Assembly: GCF_010389155.1 (NCBI RefSeq)
Contig: NC_057769.1
Location: 3,100,001-3,164,000 of the forward strand
Direction: 5' to 3'
From: Erigeron canadensis
Taxonomy: Eukaryota; Streptophyta; Magnoliopsida; Asterales; Asteraceae
Length of the DNA: 64,000 nucleotides
The first letter of the stretch is position 1; every line of letters starts with the position of its first letter. The notes under the pieces were generated by a model. That model had not been told where the DNA came from. It did not search any database and was given only the letters and a program-made list of their open reading frames with translations. Shown piece by piece: positions 13,384 through 27,112 of the stretch. The position numbers were made by a program, and so were the translations under genes.

Positions 13384-13678
13384 AACTTGAAAATATTTTT
13401 GGAGGGGTCAAAATAATTTTTGATGTTAACTACGTGTACTTTTTTTGAATAGGGAATATGTTAATGTGTTATGCATAACATATTTTTAGTTTTACGTGAA
13501 CACTAGCCTGGCTGAAGGATTAGTGGATGTCAAATGATATATGGGATCAAAGGTATTCTCATCCAATTACGAAAAAAAACATATATTTAGTTTTAGATTT
13601 ATATAAATAAATATATACTATACACTAAACTAGTTAAGTATATATTCTTTACATAGTTATAAGTGATGTTAAGTATGA

Positions 13679-13852
13679 TCTATCATATGTATTTGGTGGT
13701 TTAACTATTAACGAGAATGGCTTAGTATTAAAAGTTATAGTAGTGAAATAGATAAAGGGATAATCTATCATCATGTATTTGGTGGTTTAACTATTAATCA
13801 GAGTGATTTAGTATTAAAAAAAAAAAACTATTTTAGCGAAATAGATAAAAGG
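13679..13852 (+). repeat. short diverged tandem repeat, two units of about 85 bp
   Basis: Both units contain TATTTGGTGGTTTAACTATTAA, then TTAGTATTAAAA, then GAAATAGATAAA. The second carries a longer A run. No coding content. Confidence 0.75.
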
Positions 13853-15127
13853 GCTAATAAATATGAAGGCTAGGAGTCTCGAACCGGCGTCAACCAAACA
13901 TAAAATTATCATTATTGGTGAACTCAAATTGAGATTGTGGAATAAAAAAATAATAAAACTAAAAGATTCCCCTCAAACTCCAACAATTTAAACTAAAAAA
14001 CAATCTGAGAGCACCAATCTTGTATTACTATTAATGGAAACTTTTATTATAGTTTATTATATATATAATTAGTTATAAACTTTATTAGTTTTTATTTAAT
14101 ATCTTAATTTTGAGAATTTTTTGAAAAATTAGAAACATGATATTCTTTATTTTTCCGTTACAAACATTTTGATATAAATTTTATTAAAAACATAGTTATT
14201 TGAAAAATGTATTTTTTTATATAATAATATTTGATTTAGATTTTTTAAACAAAATAAGAACATTACTTTAATGGTTCTAACTAATTTTTAATTGTAAATA
14301 TTCATTATCTTTTCATTTGTTACTCTAATATACTTTTTTATAAAAGTAATTAATTTATTTTAGTTTATAACAAATATTTTTAATATGATAAGATAATAAA
14401 TCATCTTAATATAATAAAAAAATTGGTTTAGGTTGTGTTGTGAATTAGAGTGAAAATTTTGAGTTAGAGAAATTAATTATTAATTTAAGATTGAGTTGGA
14501 TTAATTCACTGATATGGATAGTCTAAAGCACTTTGTATAACCAACCTTTACCAACTTGACTATCTAGACTTCTCTTTTATATTTGCGAAACCTATTATAT
14601 ATGTGGTAATCACTGGACATTTTGGGAGGGCCATGACCCCTCCCTGCCCCTATTAAGTTTCGTCTTTGACTATCGTTATAAATTTCTATTTTACTAATAT
14701 TTTATTAATTTGTTATATTTTTTACATTATATTGTATACAACGATTGGAAAATATAACACGGTTGAGTCTCTCTCAATGTTAAATCCTGATTCTGCCTCT
14801 AAATACAATATACGTAAATTATCATTCTTTTTGTGAACTCATTGCTTTGTGTGTGATCCTTCAATTACTGTTTGTTTCAATTCCCATAAATCCATAATCC
14901 CCAAAAAGGATTTCTATACGAGCGAATAGTGAAGTGTAGATCGTACCTAAATTCAACAAAAGAATTTTTTTTTTCTTTGACAAATTGTTTCATGTCACGA
15001 TAGCTAGTATCCACCGTAATTCGTTATAAAGATATCAACACCAAAAATTTACGGACGGAAAATCAATTATTAAGCATCATACATGAAATAATCAAACAAG
15101 TTGCACGATTTTTTTTGTATAATAGTG
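13853..15127. other. gene-free AT-rich stretch
   Basis: No gene was recognised. Near 13880 the minus strand has a B-box-like GGTTCGAGACTCC without a convincing A box. It could be the head of an old SINE, but I do not call it. Confidence 0.5.
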
Positions 15128-15135
15128 CTTTTAAG

Positions 15136-15576
15136 CAATGTTTTAAATACCAGTAAATACCGGCCGGTATTACCGGTACCGGAGACCACACCGGTATTTT
15201 AAGTCCGGTATTTTTCCGGTATTTTCACTATTCAATACCGGCCGGTATTTCCGGTATTACCATACCGGTATTTTCAAAAAATAAATTTTGATTTTTTAAA
15301 AAAATTATTTTTATGATATTTTAATGTTTTTTTTTGTTATTTGTGAACTTTAAAACATATATTTTGTTATGAAATACATATTTGGTATTATTTTTGAGTA
15401 AACTATAATTGCATTTTGACTATTTTTGTTAAATTGTAACAAGTTTTATAGGATTTTTACCCAAAAAATACAATAAATTAAAAATAGTCGTACCGGCCGA
15501 TATTTCCGGTATTACCGATAATACCAGAAAATTTTTTCACGCCGGTATAATTAAAATACCGTTTTTTAAAACATTG
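15136..15576. mobile_element. hAT-like MITE, 441 bp
   Basis: Perfect 8-bp direct repeats CTTTTAAG (15128-15135 and 15577-15584) flank the element. The left end reads CAATGTTTTAAATACC and the right end ends TTTTTTAAAACATTG, giving terminal inverted repeats. Both subterminal regions are packed with CCGGTATT/AATACCGG motifs, whose palindromes would suit transposase binding. The centre is AT-rich and non-coding. Confidence 0.85.
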
Positions 15577-15584
15577 CTTTTAAG

Positions 15585-18500
15585 AGCAATTATATGAGTA
15601 TGTAGCATTAGTGACTATGGAACATAAATGTGGTATAAGGTTTGAAATGGGGCCGGTGAGCTAGGTATTTGAATTAAAACAAACAGAGAGTCTTTCGATT
15701 ACTCATTGATGATCAAATCACATATAAGTATGTTAATGCTTTAACGTCCTGGGTCATCACCTCACATAGCTGTTGGATAACAATTTAATCTAATCTTTTT
15801 AAAAATATCAGTCTAATTAATATATCAAAACATTGTTACTAATTATTGTACTTGACGAATTATAGTAACAATATACTTGAGTTTCTCTCCGTATGTGTGT
15901 ATATATATAAAAAGGTTGACCCTTTTGGATTAGTTAGTTAAACCTCAATACCTCATGCAGCACACGCTCAAATGATTTCTACTCCTACTTTAAAAGGAGG
16001 TTTGACTACTTGTACACTAGATAGTCGATGATGCTTTGACTAGACAGAAATACTTACTCAAAAATATCTATCACTTTTCCTTAAAGCCTTGTGTACAACT
16101 TTTGTAATGCATAAATGAGAAAAGAATTTAAGTAGTGTAGCTTGAAGCCTTGAAATGATAAATGATACTTGGATGTAAGAAAGGGAGTGAGGAAAAAAGT
16201 GTGTGGGGTGAGTTTGGTTTGTAAAGTAGGTGTATTTGATGGCAAATTAGGAGAAAAGGAAGCTTTTTGTGGTGGTCAAAGAGAATGACTTTTGTTGGAA
16301 TAATATTGCCAAAAGAAATTGGCCAATAACAACATTATTAGATTTTGTATGTGGGGTTCAATCCAAGTGAAAGTTGATTTGGGGAAAAGATTTTTTCTTG
16401 TGCCCCACTTTGAACTATCTCAAAGTCCCTTGATTTACAAAGAAGACCACCTAACAGTGGCTATATGACTCCTAACTAGTGTACATTACATACCTTGATA
16501 ATTATAATGTTGAAATTTTTTACATATGAGTCTGACTTTATCTAGAACAAAATATGGTTTAGTGCTTGAATATGTCAAAGTTCTATTCGAAACTTTTATA
16601 AAATGAATAGAGATTAGAGGCTGTAACTTTGGAATTGTCTAGTGATTTTGACAAAACAAATAATGGATAATTGAATTAGATTTTTTTTTTTGTCATGTTA
16701 TTCCAGAATGACAAATCTTTTGGCTCAAATATGTTTTCTAACCGTTTCGAAACCCACCTTAGGTAGAAGTCCAAGATGAGTAAATGACAAGGCAAAAGTT
16801 TCCCATAATGTTAATGGACCCGAATGACCCCCTTTCTTTTCTTAGAGGGAGACAATTTGGTGAAACCATAAAGTCATTATTCACATTGTACTGAATATGA
16901 AGTATAATCCCACACAATGAATGTTCTTGATAGAGAATTGCATTATAAACAATAATCATTTACTTCCGTTCTTTTTATATTTCTTTCTTTTTCTACTTTT
17001 TAACTGATATGTATACTATTTAACGCGGAAAGGAAGTAGAATTTATACAAACACTATAGTGTATTCTCTTTCATTTAATTTTGTTTTTTTAAAAAAAAAA
17101 ATCGCGACAAACTTTTTTTGTATAAGCCAAAAGGCAGATCATTTTTTATGGGCCATTATCTGGGCTTTATTAGAGATATAACGGAAATATATCAAGTGGC
17201 ATTGGCCCAATCCAAGGGCTCTTCATTTTATACTTGGGTTTTGGTTTTGAAATCCACATCAACTACAGTATTATTCACATGCCTCCATTAATCCATGGTC
17301 TTATGGTCATATTGCAATATCACATAATCAAGGATTTAAAAATCAAATATTGATATATAGTTATATATACAATATCAATATATCATATTATTGGATTGTC
17401 ATTCTAGTACTCGTTCAGCCATAAAGTTTATTGAAACTTGTGACACAATGTTACATGAAACTTGTGACACAATGTATATATCAAGATTCAGTAATTTGAT
17501 TATTGAAATTAATGGGTCATTCTAGAGCTATGGACAGCTATCAATTATACCCACAAGTCACACCCTCTTTCTATGGTTGAGATCAATTCTAGCAATTCTT
17601 ATGCCACATGGCAACATAGGCAACAATTGGAGGCAAACAATATGGTGTTTTGGACTTTTCTTGGTCTTGTATAGTTGGTTAGCAGGCAATTAAACATGGC
17701 TAAACTTACAAAATACTCGTAATAAATATACTACTGAAAATTTGAAGTTGCACAAAAATACTTTACTTATCAACATTTCTTTTTTTATAATAATAATCAC
17801 TCGGTATTTAACATCATAAAACACAACTGATTAAAAAAAATAAATATTGTTAAGAGTGGTCTTAACGGTGTGGTTGTGATTGAAGTACACAAATTCTAGC
17901 ATCCGAACATCGATGCTCTTTGATTGTGGCTTCATCATCTCCATTATAGATGTCACAGTACTTGTCAATCGGGCTAAATATTTACGTTGTAGTTTCAGTT
18001 TTAAAAGATGCCTGTGACGTCCTTATAGTAGTTTGTTTTTCCTTACGCATAGCTATATTGTCGACATATGAATTTTGTACATTAAATGACAAAAATTTTA
18101 CCTTCTTTTAACAGGGTAAGTATTACATTTTTGATAGCAAACTGATTTTAATTCCAGTAAAAGTGAAATAATATCAATTTGATATTTGAATTTTTAAGTG
18201 GAGTCACCTTTATATCAAGTATGACCATAAAAGTTGCTTACACCTAATTCCAACTTTTATCATTCCACTTCATTTCACTAACATCAACACTTTTTGCAAT
18301 AACAAATGAACAACTTGTGCGTTGATTTAACATTATGTCGAGTAATAAATAGTGAAAAAACTGAGGATTAGTTTATTTTTCGCCGCCCATCTAATTAATA
18401 GATATTACGAGCAAACATTTATTAAAAAAAAACAACACTTTGAAGTATTTAATTTCATCGCTTATTATAAGATTTTATTTTCAACTTTATCATAATTGTC

Positions 18501-18736
18501 TTATTTGACAAATTGATCATATGAAATACGGAGTTAACTTTTGATCTCATATCTAGATTCTCTTTCGAGATTAGTTTCCTTGCAAAGCATCCACTTATAT
18601 ATTTTGACAGAAAAAAAAAAAAAAGAAGAAGAAGAAAGAAATCACTTATGCTTTTCAATTTTGTTAGCTGTGATTATTATAAACAAATTAAACAACAATT
18701 TTCATCAAATAATGTTTCTGATTTACAAGCTAAAAT
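15585..18736. other. gene-free stretch
   Basis: No gene was recognised on either strand. The open frames at 16759-16959 and 18455-18753 are short and look like no known family. Confidence 0.5.
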
Positions 18737-19094
18737 TAACTAATTTCAGATAACGCAAGACAATATACCGAAACAAATATGTATGTATGAATAATGCATA
18801 GTATGTACGTATGATGAGTGTGCACAGAAGTCTTTGAACTAGAATTGTACGATAACAAGTAAAAGTATCACCCAATAATGTTTTCATAAATTATAAAATA
18901 TACAATCATTTACAGTAACTAATTTCAGATAACGCAAGACAATATACCGAAACAAATATGTATATATGAATAATGCATAGTATGTACGTATGATGAGTGT
19001 GCACAGAAGTCTTTGAACTAGAATTGTACGATAACAAGTAAAAGTATCACCCAATAATGTTTTCATAAATTATAAAATATACTATCATTTACGG
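18737..19094. repeat. tandem duplication, two 179-bp units
   Basis: Units of about 18737-18915 and 18916-19094 are nearly identical (I saw differences such as ATGTATGTATG against ATGTATATATG and CAATCATTTACAG against CTATCATTTACGG). There is no coding content. It is the second recent tandem duplication in the window. Confidence 0.9.
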
Positions 19095-19202
19095 TATGAC
19101 GATGTATGTAGGGGTAGCTGGGTAGGATATGTAGATGGACTTATTTCCACCTAAAGGATAAAACTTTCGGCCTATAAAGAAAAAAGATTAAATTAAACTT
19201 TG

Positions 19203-19656
19203 AGGTACGTTTAGTTCACAGATTAATGTTTTTGAAAAGAATTGAAATTTGTTAAAGCCCAAAGAAATTAGAATTTGATGTAATGGTATTTGACGAAATG
19301 TTTTTCTATTTCTAAAGATTAAGTTCAGATGGAATGAAAGTCCTTCTATATATCCTTAAGGTATGTAAATTCCATCAAATAAATGAATGTTAACGGAATG
19401 AAAATTTTTCATTTTTGAACAACCAACAAAACTAAGTATGGATAAATGCACCAAATGAACGATTTCAATTCTTCCAATGGTATGTAAATTCCATCAAATG
19501 AGTTAATGTTTATATTTTAATTAACGGAATAAGATTTTTTCATTTTTGAACAACCAACATGAATAAATGCACCAAATGACCGTATTCATTTCAATTCGTT
19601 TGGTCACAAACGGTTCAGAAATTTTAATGGAATCTGAATCTGTGAACTAAAAGGTG
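19203..19656. mobile_element. MITE with TTTAGTTCACAGATT terminal repeats
   Basis: The left end GAGGTACGTTTAGTTCACAGA is mirrored at the right end, where TCTGTGAACTAAAAGGTGACCT reads as an inverted copy. The interior repeats AATGTAAATTCCATCAAAT-type strings twice and has no ORF. I could not fix a clean target duplication, so the superfamily is left open. Confidence 0.65.
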
Positions 19657-20045
19657 ACCTTAAATCCTTAACTCTAACTATACGTATTTTACTATCCATA
19701 TTTAAATTCCTTAGAAACAAAAAATATCTTATTGCTTCAACAATTAAAATTGACTGAATTTCGATCAATTACTAGAACGCCATTAACTTCACCTTACTTT
19801 GTTTTTATTTATTAAATTACAGTAATTTAGCTAGGAGCATAAAATACAAAATTTCTCTTGGATAACATAATAGGAAACCGAGTATGGTAAACTTTTGCTT
19901 GACATAATTACAACGGTGATTTTTGACTAAATAACTAACAGATACTTAATTCACACTTTAAACGCCATCACAACATATGTACAAATACTTGGTGAAGCTT
20001 ATTGCATCTATGAACATCGAATCATGAATGAAATAACTAATATAA

Positions 20046-21755
20046 TTACCCAATTAGTTGGTCGCTTGTTGCCGGGAAAAACATATTTCTACTAAAGTCT
20101 TGTTGACCACCATCCATCATCCAAAAATTGTTGAGAGAGTAATCCCATATTTGAGGTGCCATTTCACTATAAAGGTCAAAATCGAGGTTAATACCACCAT
20201 TACTTTCTAGTAGTTCTATATCTTTCCATATCTCATCCATAGAATAGATCCCATGATGTTCATCACTAGTTATCTCTTTATTATGTTTTACTATGGTATT
20301 GTTGTTTTTGCTTCTCGCGGACACCATTTCTATTCCACCAGTATCGTAAAAACTTCTTTCTTTGGTCTCGGTCATTGGCATTGAATCGGCCGTGGGGTCA
20401 TTAGTACAAGTTGATGACGAGGAAGAGCTATTTGAGAAAGACGGAGATGGAGATAGCATCATCTTTTTATTTTCTTGAGCTTTTTTCCTCATATGAGTTC
20501 TCCAATAATTTTTTATCTCATTATCTGTACGACCTGGCAATTTTCTAGCAATTCTTGACCATCTGCATATTTAATCAAGGTAAAAACATGATGTATTGAG
20601 CAAATCATATCAAAATTACAAATTTCTTTTTTAAAATAATTAAATTCGTGACTCCTCGTATAAACGAATATATAGACGACTAACAATGTAAGACATATCC
20701 TATCAACATGTTTGTCAATATATATTTTCATAACAAACCTAAAAAGACATGAAATCATTTTTTTTAATCATACAATTCCAATCATCTAAGATTTTTCGTT
20801 TACTCTAATACGAGATATACGTATATATATGTGCCTAAAAGTGATCGAATTCGGAGCTACTTAATCAATGTATTCATACTCAAAAGCTTAATACAAAACA
20901 TGCATACACGCACAGTTAAGACATAACAATTTTAATTAAAGACAAAGCATTCAATCATTAAAATCATGATGAAATTGAGCTTTTCTGATCCAAAACTTTT
21001 AGGCATGCAAAATCATTTCATATTTAATTAATTATATGATTAAAAAGATCTATCACTTAGATTAATTATTAGTATCTGTATTAAAGAATAATTGATATAT
21101 ATAAAGCATATAAACCTTATGAATCAGCATATTAGCTTTAACACATAATACATGAGATAAGAATCATACATGGCAACCGCTTAAAAAGAATATGGAACAA
21201 AGTACCAAGCTATATATAATTATAATTATAATCTAGCTAATTAACAATAATAATTATAACATATATGAACATAGTATGATAAAATAAAAAGATCAAACCT
21301 ATTTCCCCATTTAGAATGGTACTCAAGAACAAGCTTCTCTTCATGAGGAGTCATCCTTCCTCTTTTCAAGCCCGGATTAAGATAATTCACCCATCTTAGT
21401 CTGCAACTTTTTCCGGTTCTTTTTAAACCTGATAAATGTGAAATTTCACCAAAAAAAAAGTCCCCAAAAAAATTTAATTGGGGTAGAAAAAAGGGCAAAA
21501 ACAACAGTTAAAACCTTGCCTTGAAAAAAAATAAATTTTCTTGGCTTCTCCTTGAACAAAAATGGTAACACCTAGCTAGCTTAACCTATTTTTTTTTTTG
21601 ATATTTCTATCTCCCGCCACCTTCAAACCTGAAACTTTTGCTACGAAATCCCAACGGCGATCGCCGAACATGTTCACGTAAAATACCAATTGAACATCTT
21701 CGTGTTCGGTCCATGGGCCTTTTCTTAGGTTTTCATTCTCTTCTTTATGGTTCAT
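20046..21755 (-). CDS. R2R3-MYB transcription factor, MYB48/MYB59-like
   Basis: Three exons on the minus strand: 21629-21755, 21299-21428 and 20046-20562, with GT-AG introns of 200 and 736 bp. Together they give 257 residues. The ATG at 21753-21755 opens the only frame that joins to the R2 repeat. R2 spans about residues 11-62 (W15, W35, W55) and R3 about 63-114, where the first tryptophan is replaced by M68, as a non-tryptophan is usual there in plant R3 repeats. [20 protein letters not shown] is the R3 recognition helix and following stretch. [19 protein letters not shown], a serine-rich linker and [10 protein letters not shown] fit the MYB48/MYB59 group. In Arabidopsis this group is nuclear, acts in stress and growth control, and is alternatively spliced. 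Retention of intron 1 or intron 2 would here give shortened proteins. Subgroup assignment is from memory of motifs. Confidence 0.93.
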
Positions 21756-21913
21756 TTTTTTTTTTTTGGTTGGTTTTGCTAAATGGAGTTTTTTTTTTTT
21801 TTTTTTTTTTGTCTCTCGATCTATAGTACTCTCACTTTAGTTCTCTATCTAGATTTTGAAGCTTTATTTTTGTGTTGTGTAATTGCAAGTGCTGGACTCC
21901 AATAAAATGCTTT

Positions 21914-21926
21914 GATATATATATAG
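21914..21926 (-). promoter_or_regulatory. probable TATA box of the MYB gene
   Basis: Read on the minus strand this is CTATATATATATC, about 160 bp upstream of the MYB start codon. The interval contains long T/A runs (21755-21810) that would form an AT-rich leader. Position and composition fit a core promoter. There is no direct evidence of a start site. Confidence 0.45.
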
Positions 21927-21949
21927 TCGTATATGGTATATAGTTTTAG

Positions 21950-24305
21950 TGGGTGGAATGTGGAATTTTTGTGATAATGTTTTAAAACTTTAAAAAGTAA
22001 ATTGAATCTCCACCGAACGGGTGGAACGCACGTGTGGTCTAGAAATACGTCTAGCCGTCAATTTTTAACAATACGTTACTACATCCAATCCAATGTTGGA
22101 TTATAGTTAATTTGGTGTTTTTTGTTTGAGCGTCGCACATATTAAGTAAGCATGAACATTCTATATCGTTGTATATATTTTAAATTTAAATTTAAAAAAA
22201 AAAAAAGAAAGAAAAAGTGATCAAATTAAAACGGACAGATTGAATCATTTTAAAGAGATATGCTATTGCTAAAGCTACTAAAAATGTATACTAATATTGT
22301 TTACAAACTAGACATTTTGGGACCAAGGCCTGTGTACGGTCGTCCATTTGGGCCTGGATCTTACCACTTACTATTGCAGCCCACATAGAAACTGCACTAG
22401 TTTTGAATCGGGCCCACAACGTATTTTACAAAAAGTTAAAAATATATAAATAAATATATATGTAAAATTAAGCAAAATACCGGCCTTTTGGTTAGTTACT
22501 GGAGTAGTTCATTAAATTAATTTAGTGGAAAATGAGTCGGTGATGTAAGCCCATTTAGAAAGCCATCTTAATTTGTGGGTGCAGCTTTTGTGGTTGATTT
22601 TATCTTCTACACCAGAGTGGTTTGATACGTGGATGAGGTTTGAATGGTATTTCTTCGGTTTACTTACTATATATTCCACTAACATTATTTACCAATTATT
22701 ATTATTGATTGTGTCCATTACTCCATTACTGCTTAAAGACAAACACATTCTATATCTTAATTATTATAGTTAAGTGATATCTTAACCCACTTATCCATGA
22801 TTAAGAAGTGTCGGTTAATTCTATACAAGTTTTTTTATATATAATATTGTAAAGAACTATCTTTATTAGGTATACGTAAATTGCAAAAGTAAATTTGATT
22901 AAATCTATTAGAAAATAATGCACGTATGTGTAGTTTTGATTGTCTAATATCAACCTTTGTCTAATTCATCAACAAATGAATTTTGGAAGTTCGATACAAG
23001 ATATAAAAATAGTCCCATATAACACAACAACAAAATATAATTTATTAAAATATTAGGATTTACCATTGGATCATCAAAATATTTTTTGATCATATGAATG
23101 TGGGTACATCATAAACTATTTTTTAATGTATAGTATCTTCAAACATAAACATAGTTGATACTTTGAATAGTTAAACATCAATTGATCGCTCGTATAACTA
23201 GTTAAATCAGGTAGTTAGAATCTTTGCTTGTGAGGCCAGAGATTAAAAGTTTGATTCTCATGTCCAGCATAACTGAAGGTACTTTAATGCATTTGGTTAA
23301 TGTAAAAGCAGTCTTTTTATCTTAATAAGGGTAAAATTTAATGCATTTGATAAATGTAAAAGTAGTCTTTTTATCTTAATAAAAGTAAGATTGTCTACAA
23401 CTCAATTTTTCCCACACACCAATAAAGACTATTGGGTCTCAAAATCCATAAAAGAAGACACTGGAAGCTACTTATGGTTTCTAGCGTACCATTCATGATC
23501 ATCACGATTATCCGTTTGAACAAAATATCTTATATTTTTTTGAGACGATCATACAAAAAAGTTTATTGTCTCTCAATATGAACTGACCGGGTTTTTAGTG
23601 TTCGTTTGGTTATCATATTACTCGTACTTTTTTCATTATAATGATATTTACATTTTTATAAAATTTGTATGTTTCCTTTCAATGTTTGTTAATAACTAGG
23701 TAGTTTACTGATAAATTGGACTAATAGATGATAATGCAAGTTTTGAGTTGAGTAATATATAACTTATAGCAAGTGTATGTGCTAATAATTTAGTTTTATT
23801 TATATATTCATATTCATTTGTACTCGTATATATATCAAACCGAAATGAATGACGTGGATGTCACCCGGCATTTGTTATTTCATGGCCACACTCTTAACTT
23901 TTTATCTTCTACGTCTTCCACCATCACACATGCATATCCATCACCATGGTCCCATGAACATAATTTAGATAGTGTAATTTCTATATATAGTTAGTATAAT
24001 TGCATTTATATTGTATCTACTACTATATGTAGCAAGGAATTCACTTATTCAGGATTGAAAATCACCTATCTTAACAAAATAAGTTTAGTTGAGCATATTT
24101 AGAGATCTCATAGTACTTAGTTCAAACAACCTCTAAAAAAACATGTATCATACATAAAATTATATGCATTATATAATTGTATAATACAACCATATGATGC
24201 ATTCATTCTTGTGTACAGTGAAAATATTTTGTGTAAGGATATATCCAAGGTTGCGAAACTTGGGACCGGATCGGCGAGGGAGGAATAAGGTCTTAGGTTT
24301 GACCA
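21950..24305. other. gene-free stretch upstream of the MYB gene
   Basis: No gene was recognised. The part nearest 21950 is presumably MYB regulatory DNA. Short direct repeats occur at 23290-23385 (GTAAAAGCAGTCTTTTTATC in two forms). Confidence 0.5.
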
Positions 24306-24668
24306 TAGTTGTCGACTCGTAACTTTCGACTCGAAAACATGATTTTTTGACTCGTGACTCGGAATGTGAGTCGACTCGTAAGAGTCAAGACATTTTTAAG
24401 TGCTACATAATATAGTATAATTATATAAATGTGACGTCTGTAGAAGTATATTAAGTTCGTTATTTTAATAAATTTACCAAAATGTTACTTATTCAATAGT
24501 TTTTGAGTCATAAACTTACAATTTATCTCCAAATTCGTAATAAAATAATCAAAACTACATAGATAACATCCAAAATAATATAACAATTTAAGTATAGTAT
24601 ATAATACATAACCATAGTATCAAATTAAAATAATTATAAGTTTGCGACTTGTGACTCGTTCCAAATTT
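24306..24668. mobile_element. truncated GACTCG-rich MITE
   Basis: It starts TAGTTGTCGACTCGTAAC and matches the complete relative at 58709-59196 over most of its length (shared TGTAGAAGTATATTAAGTTCG and TTATCTCCAAATTCG strings). The right end, with its inverted terminus, is missing. Confidence 0.7.
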
Positions 24669-25944
24669 ATAACCTTCTTTTAAGGTCTGTCTATATCTAT
24701 ATACTGAGCAGTTGCTTTTCTTTTTCTTTAGATGGCTAATGGCTAGTGTTTCTTACTTTCTTTTGAGTTGTTATGTACTGTAGAATCAGTAGATGTAACT
24801 ATGAGTAAGCGGACTATGGTCCAAGTTTTTCAAATCCTTCGTCTTCGATCCAGTAACAAGAGATCAAAACTTGGGCTGGACATGGGCTTTACAAGTATAA
24901 AAAGTAAGAGCGAATACGGCCCGACGAATTGCAACAATGCGGCAGTTTCGTTAAATAAAATTTGAAGATTAGAAAAAGTAGATAAATGGTAAATATTTGT
25001 AGCTTAAAAATTAATAAGTAAAAGATATAGACTAGGCGGCTCAATGGGAACAAAATTATACGTCAGCGTGACATGAGCGTTAAATGGGTTGAACCGTTTG
25101 AAGAATCAGATTTCTTTTTATAAGGGCTAAGAGTCGAAAAATCACTTATTTTGGTCTTTTTTACCTCATATCTAGAGTGGATTTTGAAAGATATCCCTCT
25201 AAGCCGCACATACGCTTTCATTGCATACACCTCTAAACCGTTGAGTTGAGGGTAACCACATCATTCATATTTATGTACAACAAAATATTATTAAAATTTT
25301 CTTTTTAATCACAAATTTCTTTATTTTTAACTAACTCGAATATTTAAGATAAAGTATAAGACTTCACAAAAATATCTTCCTCTCAAGATTTGAAATGATA
25401 ATGATCAAACAAAGTAAGGTTATTATTAAAAAAGAAAAAGAAAAGTGAAACTACTAACTCAGTATTTAATATTATTAATATCCACTAAAAAACACTAACA
25501 CATCAATCAATTACTCACAATTTTTTACTAAGAAATAATACATTTTTTTTAGGAAAATGACTAATCCCCTAACAAAATAGCCTAAAAATCATTCTAAAAA
25601 TCCTCCTAACAAAATAGCCTAAAAATTCTCTTTCCGAATTTTGCCCCTTGATTATTTCACATGTCATCATCCAATAGTTAGAAGGATTTTTAGGCTATTT
25701 TATTTTTCTTTTTTTTAATATCTATCATTCTACCAATACCCTAGAATCTACAAAAAAGAAATTAATATATCAATTTCAAGAGAACAAAAAATCCCGTAGA
25801 TCGTAAACCCTTAATTAACAATATAGCAATAATCACCTAAGAACACAAAAGCAACGTTGGCCAGCCAAATCAATACCATTGGCAGGTTGCACACAACGAG
25901 GTCGACAACACTGATGAAAAGGGACGGTTCATGGGTTGCGGTGG
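24669..25944. other. gene-free stretch left of the Athila element
   Basis: No gene was recognised. A short open frame at 24768-24965 has no family resemblance. 25555-25700 has internal repeats of CCTAACAAAATAGCCTAAAAAT. The last five bases, GGTGG (25940-25944), pair with GGTGT at 36943-36947 as an imperfect target duplication of the retrotransposon. Confidence 0.5.
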
Positions 25945-27089
25945 TGATAAACGCCTAGAATGCATGATCTTAAGATGTAAAATCGAATTGTTTTGTGAAG
26001 CTTAATAGACAATTAGGGGTACCTTTATGTTTGTTAAGTGTTTCAGGCATTAGATGATGAAATGGAGCTAATTGAATCGAGAAACGAGTCAAAGAACCAA
26101 GAAGCAAAAATCTGGAATTTTGAAGAAACAAAGGGCGTAACTTACGCCAAACTTGGTAGTAGGTTACGCCAGTTGAAAATACAAGGGGCGTAACTTACGC
26201 CCAGGGGGGTAGTAGGTTATGCCAGTTGCTGTGCGAAAATTCAAATTTTTTTGGTTTTAATTATTTTTAGTTTATATTCAATTAAAACACGACTTGGGGA
26301 AGTTACCACTCATATTTTCTCATCCCTGGGACAGTTCCTAACATTCCCAAGACCCCAATTTCATCATCAAATCACAATTCCATGGAGATTAAAGTCTTAA
26401 TTGAAGAATCAATGATGATATCAATGATGAAGATTTTAGGCTAAATTTTCTTTTGATCATTCTCATGTGAATAATTATGTAAGACAATTGTATTCAACTT
26501 TTCTTATGTTCATGTTGGATTAGATGTTCAATTTCTCATTAGCTTTTTAACATCTAATGTTGTTTGGATTGTTTGAATGATTATTAGTTTATAATTTTGA
26601 ATGAATTCCATCTATCTTTTGATTTCAAATTATTGTTAATCAATTATTATTGGAAGAATCTCTTATGAACTTGTAATCTTGTTAATGAATAGATAATTTA
26701 GTTGTGTCAATTCCCCGGTTTTCATTATCGTGAATCATCACAACCTAATTGATTAGTTCTTAGCATTCATTCAATCCAAGCTTATAACGAATCATGTCTA
26801 TGTGATTTGCAACGAATATAAGTTAGGTTATACTTTTGAAAACATAATTTGAAGCATGAGAATGATCCCCTTTATTATCATTGTTTAATTTGTTAATTTC
26901 ATAATTAGTTTTAGTTTTTAATCAAATCAAATCAACAATCAATCGGTTTTAAGTTTATGTCTAGATTAATTAATTCTTTTAACTTGTTTAACACTTTCCC
27001 ATGATTCCCTGTGGAAACGATACTCGACTTACCTTAGCTAATTAGTGGTATTTAGTTTATATTTTTGATCGGTCCAAGGACAACGATCA
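25945..27089 (+). repeat. 5' LTR of the Athila element
   Basis: Begins TGATAAACGCC and ends ACAACGATCA, a TG...CA LTR of 1145 bp. It contains two exact GGCGTAACTTACGCC palindromes (26134-26148, 26187-26201) and two half sites. It matches 35798-36942 without gaps. Confidence 0.95.
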
Positions 27090-27094
27090 AATTT

Positions 27095-27111
27095 TGGCGC
27101 CGTTGCCGGGG
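27095..27111 (+). promoter_or_regulatory. primer binding site, tRNA-Asp
   Basis: TGGCGCCGTTGCCGGGG is the exact complement of the 3' end of plant tRNA-Asp including CCA. It lies 5 bases after the 5' LTR. Minus-strand cDNA synthesis would start here. Confidence 0.93.
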
Positions 27112-27112
27112 A

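Noticed and set aside
13870..13895. B-box-like GGTTCGAGACTCC on the minus strand
   Set aside because: No matching A box or acceptor stem.
21241..21504. Continuous open frame through the second MYB exon
   Set aside because: It reads through intron sequence on both sides. The spliced three-exon model restores both MYB repeats.
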